DNA of 64,000 nucleotides, taken from NCBI GenBank assembly GCA_019918135.1, contig WBZZ01005317.1:247501-311500 (forward strand), in the 5' to 3' direction. The DNA comes from Paulinella micropora (Eukaryota; Cercozoa; Imbricatea; Euglyphida; Paulinellidae). Of this stretch, positions 33,124-41,983 are shown piece after piece. The stretch's first letter is position 1. Every line of letters begins with the position of its first letter. Under the pieces are notes generated by a model. It worked only from the letters and a program-made list of their open reading frames with translations, did no database searches and was not told the DNA's origin. The translations under genes were made by a program, and so were the position numbers.

Positions 33124-35109
33124 CTAGCCCCGCACAGTCCGACACCTGCACTTCAAGGGGTAACACTGCGCCCGAGACTTTTCTAGGGCCGCGGTCCAGC
33201 CTACCGCCACGGCCCAGCCTACCCCCGCCCACGCAAGTAAAAACACCAGCAGACAGGTGACAAAGGAGCCGGCGGCGACTGCGCGGTTGTGGCCGACCCG
33301 CAGGGGCGGGACGTGCTTTAGGGCGCTGCTCTCGCCGCTCAGGTACCTGCTGTGCCAGACCTCGAAGTTGCTGCTCAGGTTAGCTAGCTGGCCGGGGCTC
33401 ACGGCGTTAGCACCGACGCCTATCGCGTCCAGCAAGCACTTGGTGTCGTTCGCGCGGTTGCCGAGCGAACCCAGAAAGCTCCACACCTCGTCGTTGGTCC
33501 CGTTACTGCTGTTGAAGGCTGTTTCAAACACCGTCCAGTTGCTCTTGAGCTCCGCGAGTTTCGCTTACAGATCCGACACTCTGGCGTCGAGTTGCAGACG
33601 CTGCCGCGCCAGCTCTTCGACCGTGTTGCCCTGGCCGGCGGACCAGTCGGCCAGCGACTGTACCGCGGCGGCGGCGTCCCCCGCGCCGACATTCGTGTTC
33701 GTCGGCGCGAACGGGTCTGCCGACTGTGAGGAGGAGGCCAGGGCGCGGCGCGGCGAAAGCGTCGTCGCGTTAATGGTGGCGTTGGTGTCGTTGCCCAACA
33801 CCCACACCCCGACGGCCGAGCGCGTGACCCAGCCCCGGCCGTAGTCTAGGATGCTCTGTGTGACGAGCCGCTGCCAGTCGGCCTGCGCCTGCAACGAGGC
33901 TACGCTCAGGTTCGCGATCTGGCCCAACAGCACCGCTTGTTCGTTAGTGTAGGAGCTACGCAGCAGCTCCTGCTCGAACGCGGGCGGGATAGCGGCGGCC
34001 GCCTGCCACACAAAGCACAACGCGCCGCCCACGAGCAGCCGTACCTCGGCGGGGCTGGTACAATTGGGCTTCGTCACGAGCGGCCACACCAGGCGCAGCG
34101 CGGGCGGCAACGTCGAGATGCACCAGCCGCTCGTGCCGCGGACTGATATTTGCGCCGAGACAACCTCTGTGGACCAGAACTCTAGCGCCATGTCGGCCGT
34201 GCCCGGCAGCGCCACGCTGACCTGCCGCGGGCACGCCGATGCCGACACCGGCGGCGGTCCACCGCCGTTGGCGGCCGCCGTCATGTTCGAGGGCACATGC
34301 AGCTGCGCCGTGACCCGGCCGCGGCCCGACGCGGCACGCCACACCAGGCGCCCGCCGACCTTCGACTGCTGTAGTTCGAAGTCCTGCAGCACCGCGCACA
34401 AACGCCGTACGGGCGTTCCGGGCGCCCGCGCGCAGAACAGTCGGTTCTCTACCTTGACCACCGGTCGCGCCAGCACGACGGGCGCCAACAGTGCCAGGCG
34501 CGGGTCGAAGTCGTCCGCCGCGGGCTGGTCGTGCGCCAGCGAGCCGTGCTCGTGGCGGTAGAAGTCCTCGAAGCTGAACATGTCCCACGTGCCGTCGCCG
34601 CGCGCACTGTTTCGCGCGGCCGCCACGGGCAGGCGCACTGTATTTAAGCACACGCCGCCCGCCGCGCGCGACGCGCGCATGTGCGCGCTGCCGCCCTGAC
34701 AAACATCGTCCGGGTCCACGTCCACGACGTAACGTTGCCCGGCCGCGGGCGTCGGCGCCGTACAATTGCCGTCCAGCGCGCACTCGGGTTCGCCCGCGTA
34801 GTACCAGTCCTGGCCAACAGCTCCGCGCCGCCGATGTCGTGGTCTACTAGCTCCCAGCGCAGCTCAGACACACTCTTCTCCAGCTGCCGGATTGTGGCGG
34901 CGCCGAGGCCGGCCAGCTCGGGGCCGTTGCGGTCCAGCTCGACCGACAGCTCAACCCTCGGCGAGTTGTTGGCGCCGATGCGCTGCAGCCGCACCGCGCG
35001 CGCGCCGTGCGTGAGCCAGCTGCTGCGGTAGCAGTTGACGAGGTCGGTCGGCACGTCGTTCTGGCGCAGCAGCTGCAGCTCCTGGGTGAGGAGCGGGGCC
35101 AGCAGTGGC
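33124..35109 (-). pseudogene. Envelope-glycoprotein-like gene, broken (array unit 1)
   Basis: The main frame (34,725 down to 33,565) reads as a large ectodomain with many Cys and N-glycosylation sequons and alternating strands. Toward the end come heptad-like Leu/Ala helices (LLGQIANLSVASLQAQADW; VEELARQRLQLDARVSDL). An in-frame TAA at 33,565-33,567 interrupts the helix, and the same phase continues through more sequons to a transmembrane segment at about 33,195-33,280 (GSFVTCLLVFLLAWAGVGWA) and a short Cys/Arg tail. Upstream of about 34,810 the ectodomain-like sequence continues in a different phase to about 35,110, without an ATG. Layout fits a type I membrane glycoprotein that could mediate attachment or fusion; the fusogen class is not determinable by eye. 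The stop and the phase change are the same in all three array copies. Confidence 0.55.
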
Positions 35110-35580
35110 CAGCGTGGCCAGGATGAGCAGCCTCACCCGCCCACATAGGTACAGCAGCGCGGCACAGAAGCAAGCCAGGCTGGTGGACTTGCCCCAGCGG
35201 CGGGGGCAGAGGATCAGCGTGCCGAACGGGTACGTGGCGCGCCCGAGCTGCTCCAGCAGGCCCGGCCGCTCGCGCTGGAACTCGATCTTGCCCAGGATCA
35301 GCTCCGCGCACGACACGAGCATCGCGTCGTGGAACCTCTTCTGGTCCAGCGAGCGGGGCTCGCCCTCGGTCAGGAAGAGGTCCAGCGTCGCCCGCACCTC
35401 CTGCAGGCGCGCCGCGCCGGCCGAAGCCGCCGGCCCGTTCGCCTCGTCCTCGTCCTCCTCGGGGGGGGCGGGCCGGGGGGCCGCCTGCAGCCGCGCGTCC
35501 CAGGCCTGGCGCAGCCGCTGCAGCAGCAGGGACTGCGGGTCGTCCTCGTGGCCTACGGGGGCCGGCGGCGCGCTGGACAT
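35110..35580 (-). CDS. Terminase-like packaging ATPase, N-terminal part (unit 1)
   Basis: From the Met at 35,580 the minus-strand frame has an acidic, Ala/Pro-rich leader and a helical segment (SLDQKRFHDAMLVSCAELIL). Then comes a strand-loop-helix with FGTLILCPRRWGKSTSLACF and a following hydrophobic strand (VRLLILATLATAG). P-R-R-W-G-K-S-T is the Walker A form used by large terminase subunits of herpesviruses and tailed phages, where the adjacent Arg takes part in ATP hydrolysis. Terminase pumps viral DNA into the capsid. After about residue 157 the frame turns into shadow sequence; a possible splice donor (CGG/GTGAGG, near 35,135) could end an exon here. Walker B and the nuclease domain are not seen, so the gene is partial in this window. 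Another P-loop ATPase is the main alternative. Confidence 0.5.
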
Positions 35581-35868
35581 CGGGGGTGCCGGCCGTTTTA
35601 GGCAGGCGTCGCCCACCGCCCACCGCACGCGGCCCCCCGGGGGCCGGAACCCCCCGCGCCCCCCGGCGTCGTCCCCTACCCTGCCCCCGACCTTCCCTCG
35701 AACCAACCCGCGCCGCCGGCCTGCCTCTCGGTGTGGGGGAGGGGAGGGAGGGGGGGCAAACGCTTGGCGGAGGGGGGGGGGGGGGGAGGAAACTGTGCCT
35801 GCCGGCGACCCCCCCCCCCCCCCACCGAGCGTCGTCCACCGTCGCTGCCCCAAAACCGGTCCGGCGCC
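35581..35868. promoter_or_regulatory. Divergent intergenic region with G18 and C15 tracts (unit 1)
   Basis: It separates the head-to-head terminase-like and USP-like genes. It carries a G run at about 35,768-35,785 and a C run at about 35,809-35,823, which could pair as a hairpin or form four-stranded DNA. Run length differs in each array copy. It is probably a bidirectional promoter region; no TATA box was identified. Confidence 0.45.
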
Positions 35869-37005
35869 ATGGCCAGCGCCCGAGTGCTGAACCCGGCGCC
35901 CTTTAACGCCAGCGGCAACCAGGGTTGGCGCTGCTTCTTGCATGCTACGCTGCAGGTGCTGCTGTGCAGCCCCGAAATGCGCATCGCGGTCCTGCGCCTA
36001 GTACAGGAGGAATATTTTCCGCGGGGGAGTTGTTGCCGGACGCTCCCCCGCACCACCGGGGGGGGGGGGGGGCGAGGGTCCTCCTCGCCTGGCTGCACCG
36101 GCACCCGCGGGGCGTGGCCCTGCCGCCGTACGACGTAGAGTGCCTGGCCACTGACTCGGACCCCGCTGCAGACCCCGGCGCCTCGGTGTTGCCCCAGGGC
36201 CGCTCCCCGGGCCCGCAGGATGCATGGGACTTTGCGCAGGACGTGATCCAGCGTTTTTTCTTGCGCCGGCGCTGGGCCCTGGGGGGCCCGCCGGGCCCGG
36301 CCTCCTGACGCCGGCTTGCGCGGAGCTCCACCGCCTGTTGACAGTCTGCGCCCAGCACCAACTGCGGCGAGTGGCTAGTGTGATCTTGACCTGGGGCGAG
36401 CAAGGCGCGCGCTGCCTGAGCTGGCGGGCGCAGAGGAAACCCGGCTGCAGGAGGCGGGCCTCAAGTACGAGCGCCACGTCCAGTTAGAAGAGCTGCCACT
36501 GGTGTGCCAGCCGGCCGGCTACCAGCGCCTGATGGCACGCCTCGCCTCGCTAGCGGCCACGGAGCGCCTGCCGCCCGTCCTGTTCGTGTTCGTCAGGCGG
36601 GTCGTCGCCGGCGCGGGCGACGCGCGCACCAAGGACCGCTCGCCGCTCGCCCCCTTGTGGGGAGAGTTCGTGTGCCGGCGGGCGGGGGCCGAACCGCAAC
36701 GCTACGTGCTCGCGGGGCTGCAGGCACGCCTGGGCGCCAGCGCACACCGCGGGCACTACGTAGCCCTCGCGCGCTCTCACATGGGAGCCGACAGCGACTG
36801 GTGGTACTTGGACGACCTGCAACCGAAGCCGGCCAGGCACGCGCGCTCGGCCTGGTGGCGCACGGACCAGGGCTGGGACTGGCACGACCTGCCCCGGGCG
36901 GGCCGCCTCGGGCGCTGGGGCAGGCGGTGCACGCTGCTGTGCTACGTGCGGGCGGGCCCCGGCGCGCTAGGGGCGTCCGCCCCCTCTTCCCCCCTCTTCC
37001 CCTAG
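35869..37005 (+). CDS. Ubiquitin-specific-protease-like (C19) protein (unit 1)
   Basis: Start ATG at 35,869 in good context (gccATGG), stop TAG at 37,003-37,005; about 378 codons, the size of a bare USP catalytic domain. The Cys box is GNQGWRCFLHATLQVL (residues 16-31, Cys22 as nucleophile). The His box is HRGHYVALARSH, followed at a typical distance by WWYLDD with the acidic partner. These two boxes at opposite ends are diagnostic of USP/UCH peptidases, which remove ubiquitin from proteins. The reading phase changes in G/C runs (36,021-36,026; 36,058-36,072). The distance from ATG to the C-terminal frame is 633, 633 and 635 bases in the three copies, so miscounted homopolymers probably cause the breaks and the gene may be intact. 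A deubiquitinase near an F-box gene suggests manipulation of host ubiquitin signalling. Confidence 0.68.
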
Positions 37006-37328
37006 GTCGTGCACCACATGCTTGTGGCCCGGGCTCCACCGCGGTGAGCCACTGGTAGCGGCGGCCAGCGGCCTGAGCAGGAGAGTGCACGGGGCGCCCC
37101 CTGCCAGGTCAGGCAGGGGGGCTACTCCGTCTCCTCTCCGCCCTTTCCTCTCAGCAGCCCAAGTTCTTTCCCCCTTTTCTGTCTCCCTCTGCCCCCCTTC
37201 CCCCCGCCTCGCCCGTCGTGATCATCAGTCAAGCAGCTTTCTTTTATTTAAAAAAAGACTTTTCTTGCCCGGCCTGGCCCTCTCCGTGGCTGCCTCTACC
37301 CAGCGCCGCCAGATTGGCGGGTTCCAGC
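37006..37328. other. Intergenic region, pyrimidine-rich (unit 1)
   Basis: Between two plus-strand genes. It is C/T-rich at 37,120-37,210, with an AT-rich patch (ttttatttaaaaaaag, 37,242-37,257) about 75 bases before the next ATG that could serve as a core promoter. No gene was seen. Confidence 0.4.
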
Positions 37329-38285
37329 ATGGCCTCGCCAAACGCCATAGGGACAGTGCCTACCCCCGGTGTGGGGGGTAACTTGTCGGCAACGCCGGGC
37401 GGCCTGTACGGGCTGAGGTGGGACGCGAAGTGCCTGGCGGGGGACAACGTCTGGGCTGGGAGTCACACCACGTACCAATGCCTCCAACCTGAGGAGGAGC
37501 CGTGCCCGGCCCCAGGACCAGACGCCTACCTCACCCCACGGGACTGGCCGGTAACCACCGCAGTATTGACAACTGCGGCGACAGCGGCGGCGGGGTTAGC
37601 ATACTCGCAACGGCGAAGGCACAGGCGCAAGGGCCCGCGTGCGACCTCGTCACGGGCCCGCGCCCCGGACGCTTCTCGGGAGGTGCTGTGGTGTTACGAG
37701 CTGCGGTATCCCGGGGGGGTGGGCTTTGCGTTCTATACCGAGACGGGGGCAGGCACGACAGTAGCTGAGCAAGTCCGCGAGGCAGAGGTGCCCGTACACT
37801 TGCAGCGCCTCGTAGACGCCTACGCCGCCTCCCCTCCGGGCAACTGGCTGCACTACCCGGGCGGTCCCCCGCTCAAGTCGTCGCACCCCCGCCCCGTCCC
37901 CTCGCTGCTTCGGCAACTCCTGGACGCTAGGTACCTACGCTGCCTGGGGCTGGGCTACCGGCTAGCACTCCGAGGAGCGGAGCCAACAGGCCCGGCCAGG
38001 ACGCGATCGGCGGCCTCGTCTGTGCTGTCACCCCCCTCCCCTCGGCCAACCACGCGGGTCCGGGCGCCACAGAAAGAGCGACACGAGACCGGAAGCGAGC
38101 TCCCCCCCGGGCGCCCCCCGCCGCCGCCTCCTGCCCCGGCGGGACCGAGCGCATGGTCGGGCGCGGTGGGGCCCCGATCGCAGGGGGAGATGGTGTTCCT
38201 AAAGCCAAAGGTTGCACGGACTTTACGGAAGCTGGCAAAGAAAGCAGAGGCAATACGCGGCCAAGCGCTAGCTCTCGCAAAATGA
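37329..38285 (+). CDS. Unknown protein with possible transmembrane segment (unit 1)
   Basis: ATG at 37,329 (cagcATGG), stop TGA at 38,283-38,285; 318 codons. The N-terminal 60 residues contain Cys and Gly. A weakly hydrophobic stretch (PVTTAVLTTAATAAAGLAYS) is followed by a very basic patch (RRRHRRKGPR), as after a membrane segment. The centre is a compact globular region (VLWCYELRYPGGVGFAFYTE; VPVHLQRLVDAYAASP). The C-terminus is Pro-rich and then basic helical (KVARTLRKLAKKAEAIR). No family was recognised. It follows the USP-like gene on the same strand. The copy in unit 2 is shifted by several single-base losses in G/C runs. Confidence 0.6.
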   Translation: MASPNAIGTVPTPGVGGNLSATPGGLYGLRWDAKCLAGDNVWAGSHTTYQCLQPEEEPCPAPGPDAYLTPRDWPVTTAVLTTAATAAAGLAYSQRRRHRRKGPRATSSRARAPDASREVLWCYELRYPGGVGFAFYTETGAGTTVAEQVREAEVPVHLQRLVDAYAASPPGNWLHYPGGPPLKSSHPRPVPSLLRQLLDARYLRCLGLGYRLALRGAEPTGPARTRSAASSVLSPPSPRPTTRVRAPQKERHETGSELPPGRPPPPPPAPAGPSAWSGAVGPRSQGEMVFLKPKVARTLRKLAKKAEAIRGQALALAK

Positions 38286-38680
38286 CGTAACGTTGCTATG
38301 TATGAAAAGACATTACCCTACCCTTGCCCACCAAGCAAGCAAGCAACCAAGCATGCAAGCAAACAAGTAAGCAAGCAAGCAAGTAAGCAGGCAAACAAGC
38401 AAGCAAGTAAGTAAGCAAGCAAGCATACAAGCATACCAGCAGGTAAGCAAGCAAACAAGCAAACTGCTTAGCAAACAAGCAAGCAATCAATCCTCGCTCA
38501 CCCCGACACTACCTAATATTTATAATACGTAAACACATATCAATCCTCCACAATCCCTCAGTCATGGCTCTAAAAAGAACCAAACCTCAGGCTAGAGAAG
38601 AGAACACAGCAGACTATCGTCTATAATAGCCTCCTAGCTAGCTCAACAGTCTAGCTATGCTCGCTCTTGTGGTACTAGGT
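38286..38680. repeat. CAAG-type tetranucleotide repeat and flank (unit 1)
   Basis: About 160 bases (38,331-38,488) of degenerate (CAAG)n with CAAA and TAAG variants lie just after the last virus-like gene. The minus-strand frame across it reads Leu-Ala-Cys repeats and is not a gene. After it the composition changes from GC-rich to AT-rich, so the virus-like block probably ends at about 38,290. Confidence 0.85.
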
Positions 38681-38800
38681 GCAGCCTTTCGCACATCACC
38701 TAGTGGTTCTAGGTGCAGCCTTCCGCACGTCACGTAGCACTAGGTACAGCCTTCCGCACGTAATCTAGTGGTTCGCTAGTGGCTGCCTTCCGCACACACA
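38681..38800. repeat. Short tandem repeats of a GGTGCAGCCTTCCGCAC word (unit 1)
   Basis: Four degenerate copies of a ~30-40-bp unit with the core ctaggtgcagccttccgcac and ctagtggttc variants. The role is unknown. It is present identically in units 2 and 3. Confidence 0.75.
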
Positions 38801-40227
38801 CCAACTAGTTGTTAGCGCGGACGAACCGGAATATCCCTATCGGGTGAGGATCTTCACCGTACACGGGGGAAACATCAGCAATATGCCTAGCTGTTTTTGG
38901 TTTCGCAGAAGTAGACTCTACTGTCTTTCAAACTGCGGGAACCGTCCTCTAGCTTAGCTAACCAAGGCTTCATAACCTGTATCTAAATACTGTTCCTGCA
39001 CAGAGGTAGCAAGCCGTCCACGGACCGGTTCAAGCTCAGTCACGATCGCATCGTACCACAAGTTTTATTGAAAAGGCACAGACAGAACAACACTGCCAGG
39101 CGCGTCCTGAAGGGATGGTTCTACCGACACACATCCTACAGACCGGCCGGGTCATATTGAATCGGTCCGTTACAGTATGAATACAATCTATATTATTCTA
39201 ACAATATTATGGTTTAAAAAGTGTAACGTTCACTTCTAGTAATATTATCGTTATCAGGTTAAGAGTGTTAGTAATATTAACTGCCTCTCATTGTGTATGT
39301 TTTGACACTGGTGTATATAAATGTTGCAAATATTTATCTATCTGCGCCTACTACAGACGAAGACTATTAAAATTAACTGTAAATTGACAGTAGGCTAGGT
39401 GAGGTATTGATAGTACATTACAACTGTATTTACGTTCTATCCCGATATCTGTCACGAGGCGGCGCGGTAAGTTCGACTTCTCGCGCGCACAGGGGTGAGC
39501 GCGCTCGGGGGGAAGGGATTATTCCGGCCCACCCGGTATATAATAGCAATACTTACCGTTCGGGTCTGTCGGTTATCCTTGGTCTGAAGGCTACGGAGTC
39601 CCTACTTTAGGTATTCCACAGTCTTCACATCGTTAGTACAGTTTAAATATCGTACTATCGTAACAGAACATAAAGGCAATTTGCCACCAGTACCAGAAAA
39701 CATGGTAATACAGGAATGATTACTAAGTATTTAGTAATAAGAGTGAAGATACCGTCACTGTACGGTTATGCTGTAGTGGACTAGGATCTATTTAATTCTT
39801 CAAATGGTACACAGTGTGCCTTCTACCGTACATGGCAATAGAAAAAGATTGATATGCTGCATATTGTCTTAATCCCTGGTCTCTTGTTGCCAATCGGTAA
39901 TTTTGGTTACCAATTGTTAATTATGTTACGCAAGTACGGAAACATTTACAAAAATTTGCACAATCACACTAGTCGTTTTTGTTACCAATTGGTAACGAAA
40001 ATTACTATTTGGTAATCCCAGGGACTTAGACAATATTCATGGCGCTTCATGTGTGGGCGAAGGAGGACTCACACGAATGTCTTGAAGGTCAGATTACCGG
40101 TAAAGTGTGGAATGATATCTGTAATATTGCTGTACTTGTTATAATCAAATCTTGATCATTTTTCTTTCTTTCTTTCTTTTCTTTTTTTTCCTTCTCTCTC
40201 TCTCCCCCCCCCTCTCTCTCTTCTCTT

Positions 40228-40259
<32 letters not shown>

Positions 40260-40557
40260 TCGTTTGTTTTGTTTTGACAAAGGCTTCAAATGAATGTGCA
40301 GCTACGTGACATCGCTTTGCATGGCATCCTTTTCTTGCATCTGGCGAGTTTCGATCGCTTCTTGGATCATCATCTAGACAGGCAACCACCGTAAGTTATA
40401 TGGTGTGAAATACCGGATCGGCGTTGGTCACGACGATGAAGTCGGGAGTTAATCACTTCGAATGCAAATTCAACGTGACGATATCAGATTTCTAACGAAA
40501 TTACCTCAGCTGTTGCTCGCACCTGCCTCCAGTATCCCATTTCTTGGGCAGCTGGAA
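38801..40557. other. AT-rich non-coding region with palindromes and microsatellites (unit 1)
   Basis: No gene was recognised. It contains several inverted words built on TTACCAATTGGTAA, including a perfect 16-bp palindrome GTTACCAATTGGTAAC at 39,981-39,996 with related half-sites at 39,890-39,925 and 40,000-40,015. It also has a CTTT/CT tract at 40,160-40,222 and a GT microsatellite at about 40,233-40,258. It is probably host DNA, though it could be a virus end or replication region. A 67-codon frame at 39,407 has no supporting features. Confidence 0.55.
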
Positions 40558-40852
40558 AAATAATAATAACAGTAATAATAATAATAGTAATAATAATAAT
40601 AATAGTAATAATAGTGCTTCTCTGTCAATGGCTGATGCATTTCTGCACATGCGCCTCCATCGTCTCACCCGTAAGGGGAGTACGAAGAATTGACGATAAG
40701 CTCTAATGACACCCCCGCAAGGGCAGTTCCAACACTTCCAGACGGGCCGGTATGTTCAATGAAAATACTGGTCCAGAAATAGACCGGTATGTTCAATGAA
40801 AATACTGGTGGCACCGACGGGAATCGAACTGGCGACAGGGCCCAGATGGTAG
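40558..40852 (-). mobile_element. tRNA-derived SINE, copy a (head truncated)
   Basis: In minus orientation: the AAT/ATT tail is at 40,558-40,616, then the body with the gcgcctccatcgtctcaccc word, and only the 3' half of the tRNA-like head (gggaatcgaactggcgacag, B box) before the next copy. The accggtatgttcaatgaaaa word is duplicated inside the body. Confidence 0.85.
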
Positions 40853-41105
40853 AATAGTAATAATAATAATAATAATAGTGCTTCTCTGTCAATGGCTGAT
40901 GCATTTCTGCACATGCGCCTCCATCGTCTCACCCGTGAGGGGAGTACGAAGAATTGACGATAAGCTCTAATGACACCCCCGCAAGGGCAGTTCCAACACT
41001 TCCAGACGGGCCGGTATGTTCAATGAAAATACTGGTCCAGAAATAGACCGGTATGTTCAATGAAAATACTGGTGGCACCGACGGGAATCGAACTGGCGAC
41101 AGGGC
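40853..41105 (-). mobile_element. tRNA-derived SINE, copy b (head truncated)
   Basis: Same family and orientation as copy a, with an AAT tail at 40,853-40,878. It ends in the B-box half of the head at about 41,105, where a long AAT run begins. Confidence 0.85.

Positions 41106-41197
<92 letters not shown>
41106..41197. repeat. (AAT)n microsatellite
   Basis: About 30 AAT units. They are probably the expanded tail of the non-LTR-type fragment or a SINE. Length varies between units 1 and 2. Confidence 0.95.
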
Positions 41198-41198
<1 letters not shown>

Positions 41199-41678
41199 AT
41201 ATCTGAGGCGTACTGATGCAGCTAATGGCATATCCTCAACGGACATAAGCCTCCAATACCCTTGTTCGAGGTCCTCCACCCCCCCGTGTCAGTCTCTCGC
41301 CTGATGATCGGGGCCACCGATGGAGCTCCTGAGGGCAAGACTGCACTAAGCCGAGGTTATTCCGCAGTCCCAGCAACCTCTTGCAAGACGTCACCGAATG
41401 TGCAAGTGCATACACCAAGCACGGTTGCTAGAGCTGCCTCGAAACCCCACCCATAACAATCTGGTGTCTGCTAGGTCCTGGGCTATCAACCAGCATATGC
41501 GGAGTTTAAGATCTTTTACGCGCGCAACGACCCTCCTCCCCAGCATCTACCACCAAAGGGTTATGAGTTGGCGTCACAGTTTAACGCCTTGAGGCCATTG
41601 GGCTGGAACTCTGTTTAGCAAGTGTGACTAGGTTTTTTCATCGGGATTTCCCTCAAATATGTCACAGTCAACACTCCA

Positions 41679-41679
<1 letters not shown>
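41198..41679. repeat. Non-LTR-type retroelement fragment 1
   Basis: About 480 bases of unique-looking DNA bounded on both sides by AAT runs. It shares the word gcctcgaaacc with fragment 2 (42,322-42,840). Bounded by AAT tails and lacking a coding frame, it is best read as the 3' end of a LINE or a larger SINE. No RT motif was seen. Confidence 0.5.
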
Positions 41680-41718
<39 letters not shown>

Positions 41719-41983
41719 GTGCTTCTCTATCAACGGCTGATGCATTTCTGCACATGCGCCTCCATCGTCTCACCCGTGAGGGGAGTACGAAGAATTGACG
41801 ATAGGCTCTAATGACCCCCGCAAGGGCAGTTCCAACACTTCCAGACGGACCGGTATGTTCAATGAAAATACTGGTCCAGACGGACCGGTATGTTCAATGA
41901 AAATACTGGTGGCACCGACGGGAATCGAACTGGCGACAGGGCCCAGATGGTAGAACTTGACCACTGGGCTATCACGGTGTCCA
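41680..41983 (-). mobile_element. tRNA-derived SINE, copy c (full length)
   Basis: A full unit on the minus strand. The tRNA-like head at about 41,911-41,983 carries an A box (tagcccagtgg) and a B box (agttcgattcc). The body follows, then an AAT tail at 41,680-41,716. RNA polymerase III would transcribe it from the internal boxes. Confidence 0.9.

Larger units (their letters stand above)
23097..38290. other. GC-rich, gene-dense block: probable integrated large dsDNA virus segment
   Basis: From the end of the inverted repeat to about 38,290 the DNA becomes GC-rich. Closely spaced long frames lie on both strands, gaps are short and hold homopolymer G/C tracts, and there are no obvious retroelements. 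Contents include a terminase-like ATPase, a membrane-anchored glycoprotein, a mucin-like secreted surface protein, a USP-type protease and an F-box/LRR protein. No polymerase or capsid gene was recognised, so a complete virus is not present in the window and assignment to Herpesvirales or another order is an inference. Confidence 0.5.

Noticed and set aside
33124..34725. Assignment of the glycoprotein to a named fusogen class (gB, HAP2 or class I)
   Set aside because: Heptads, sequons and a C-terminal anchor fit more than one class, and I could not see a fusion loop, a conserved Cys pattern or a furin site that decides it.
38296..38490. Cys/Leu/Ala-rich hydrophobic small protein on the minus strand
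   Set aside because: It is the antisense translation of the degenerate CAAG repeat.
39407..39610. 67-codon frame repeated in all three units
   Set aside because: It is identical in each unit only because the units are near-identical copies. It has no motif and a weak start, and lies in AT-rich non-coding DNA.
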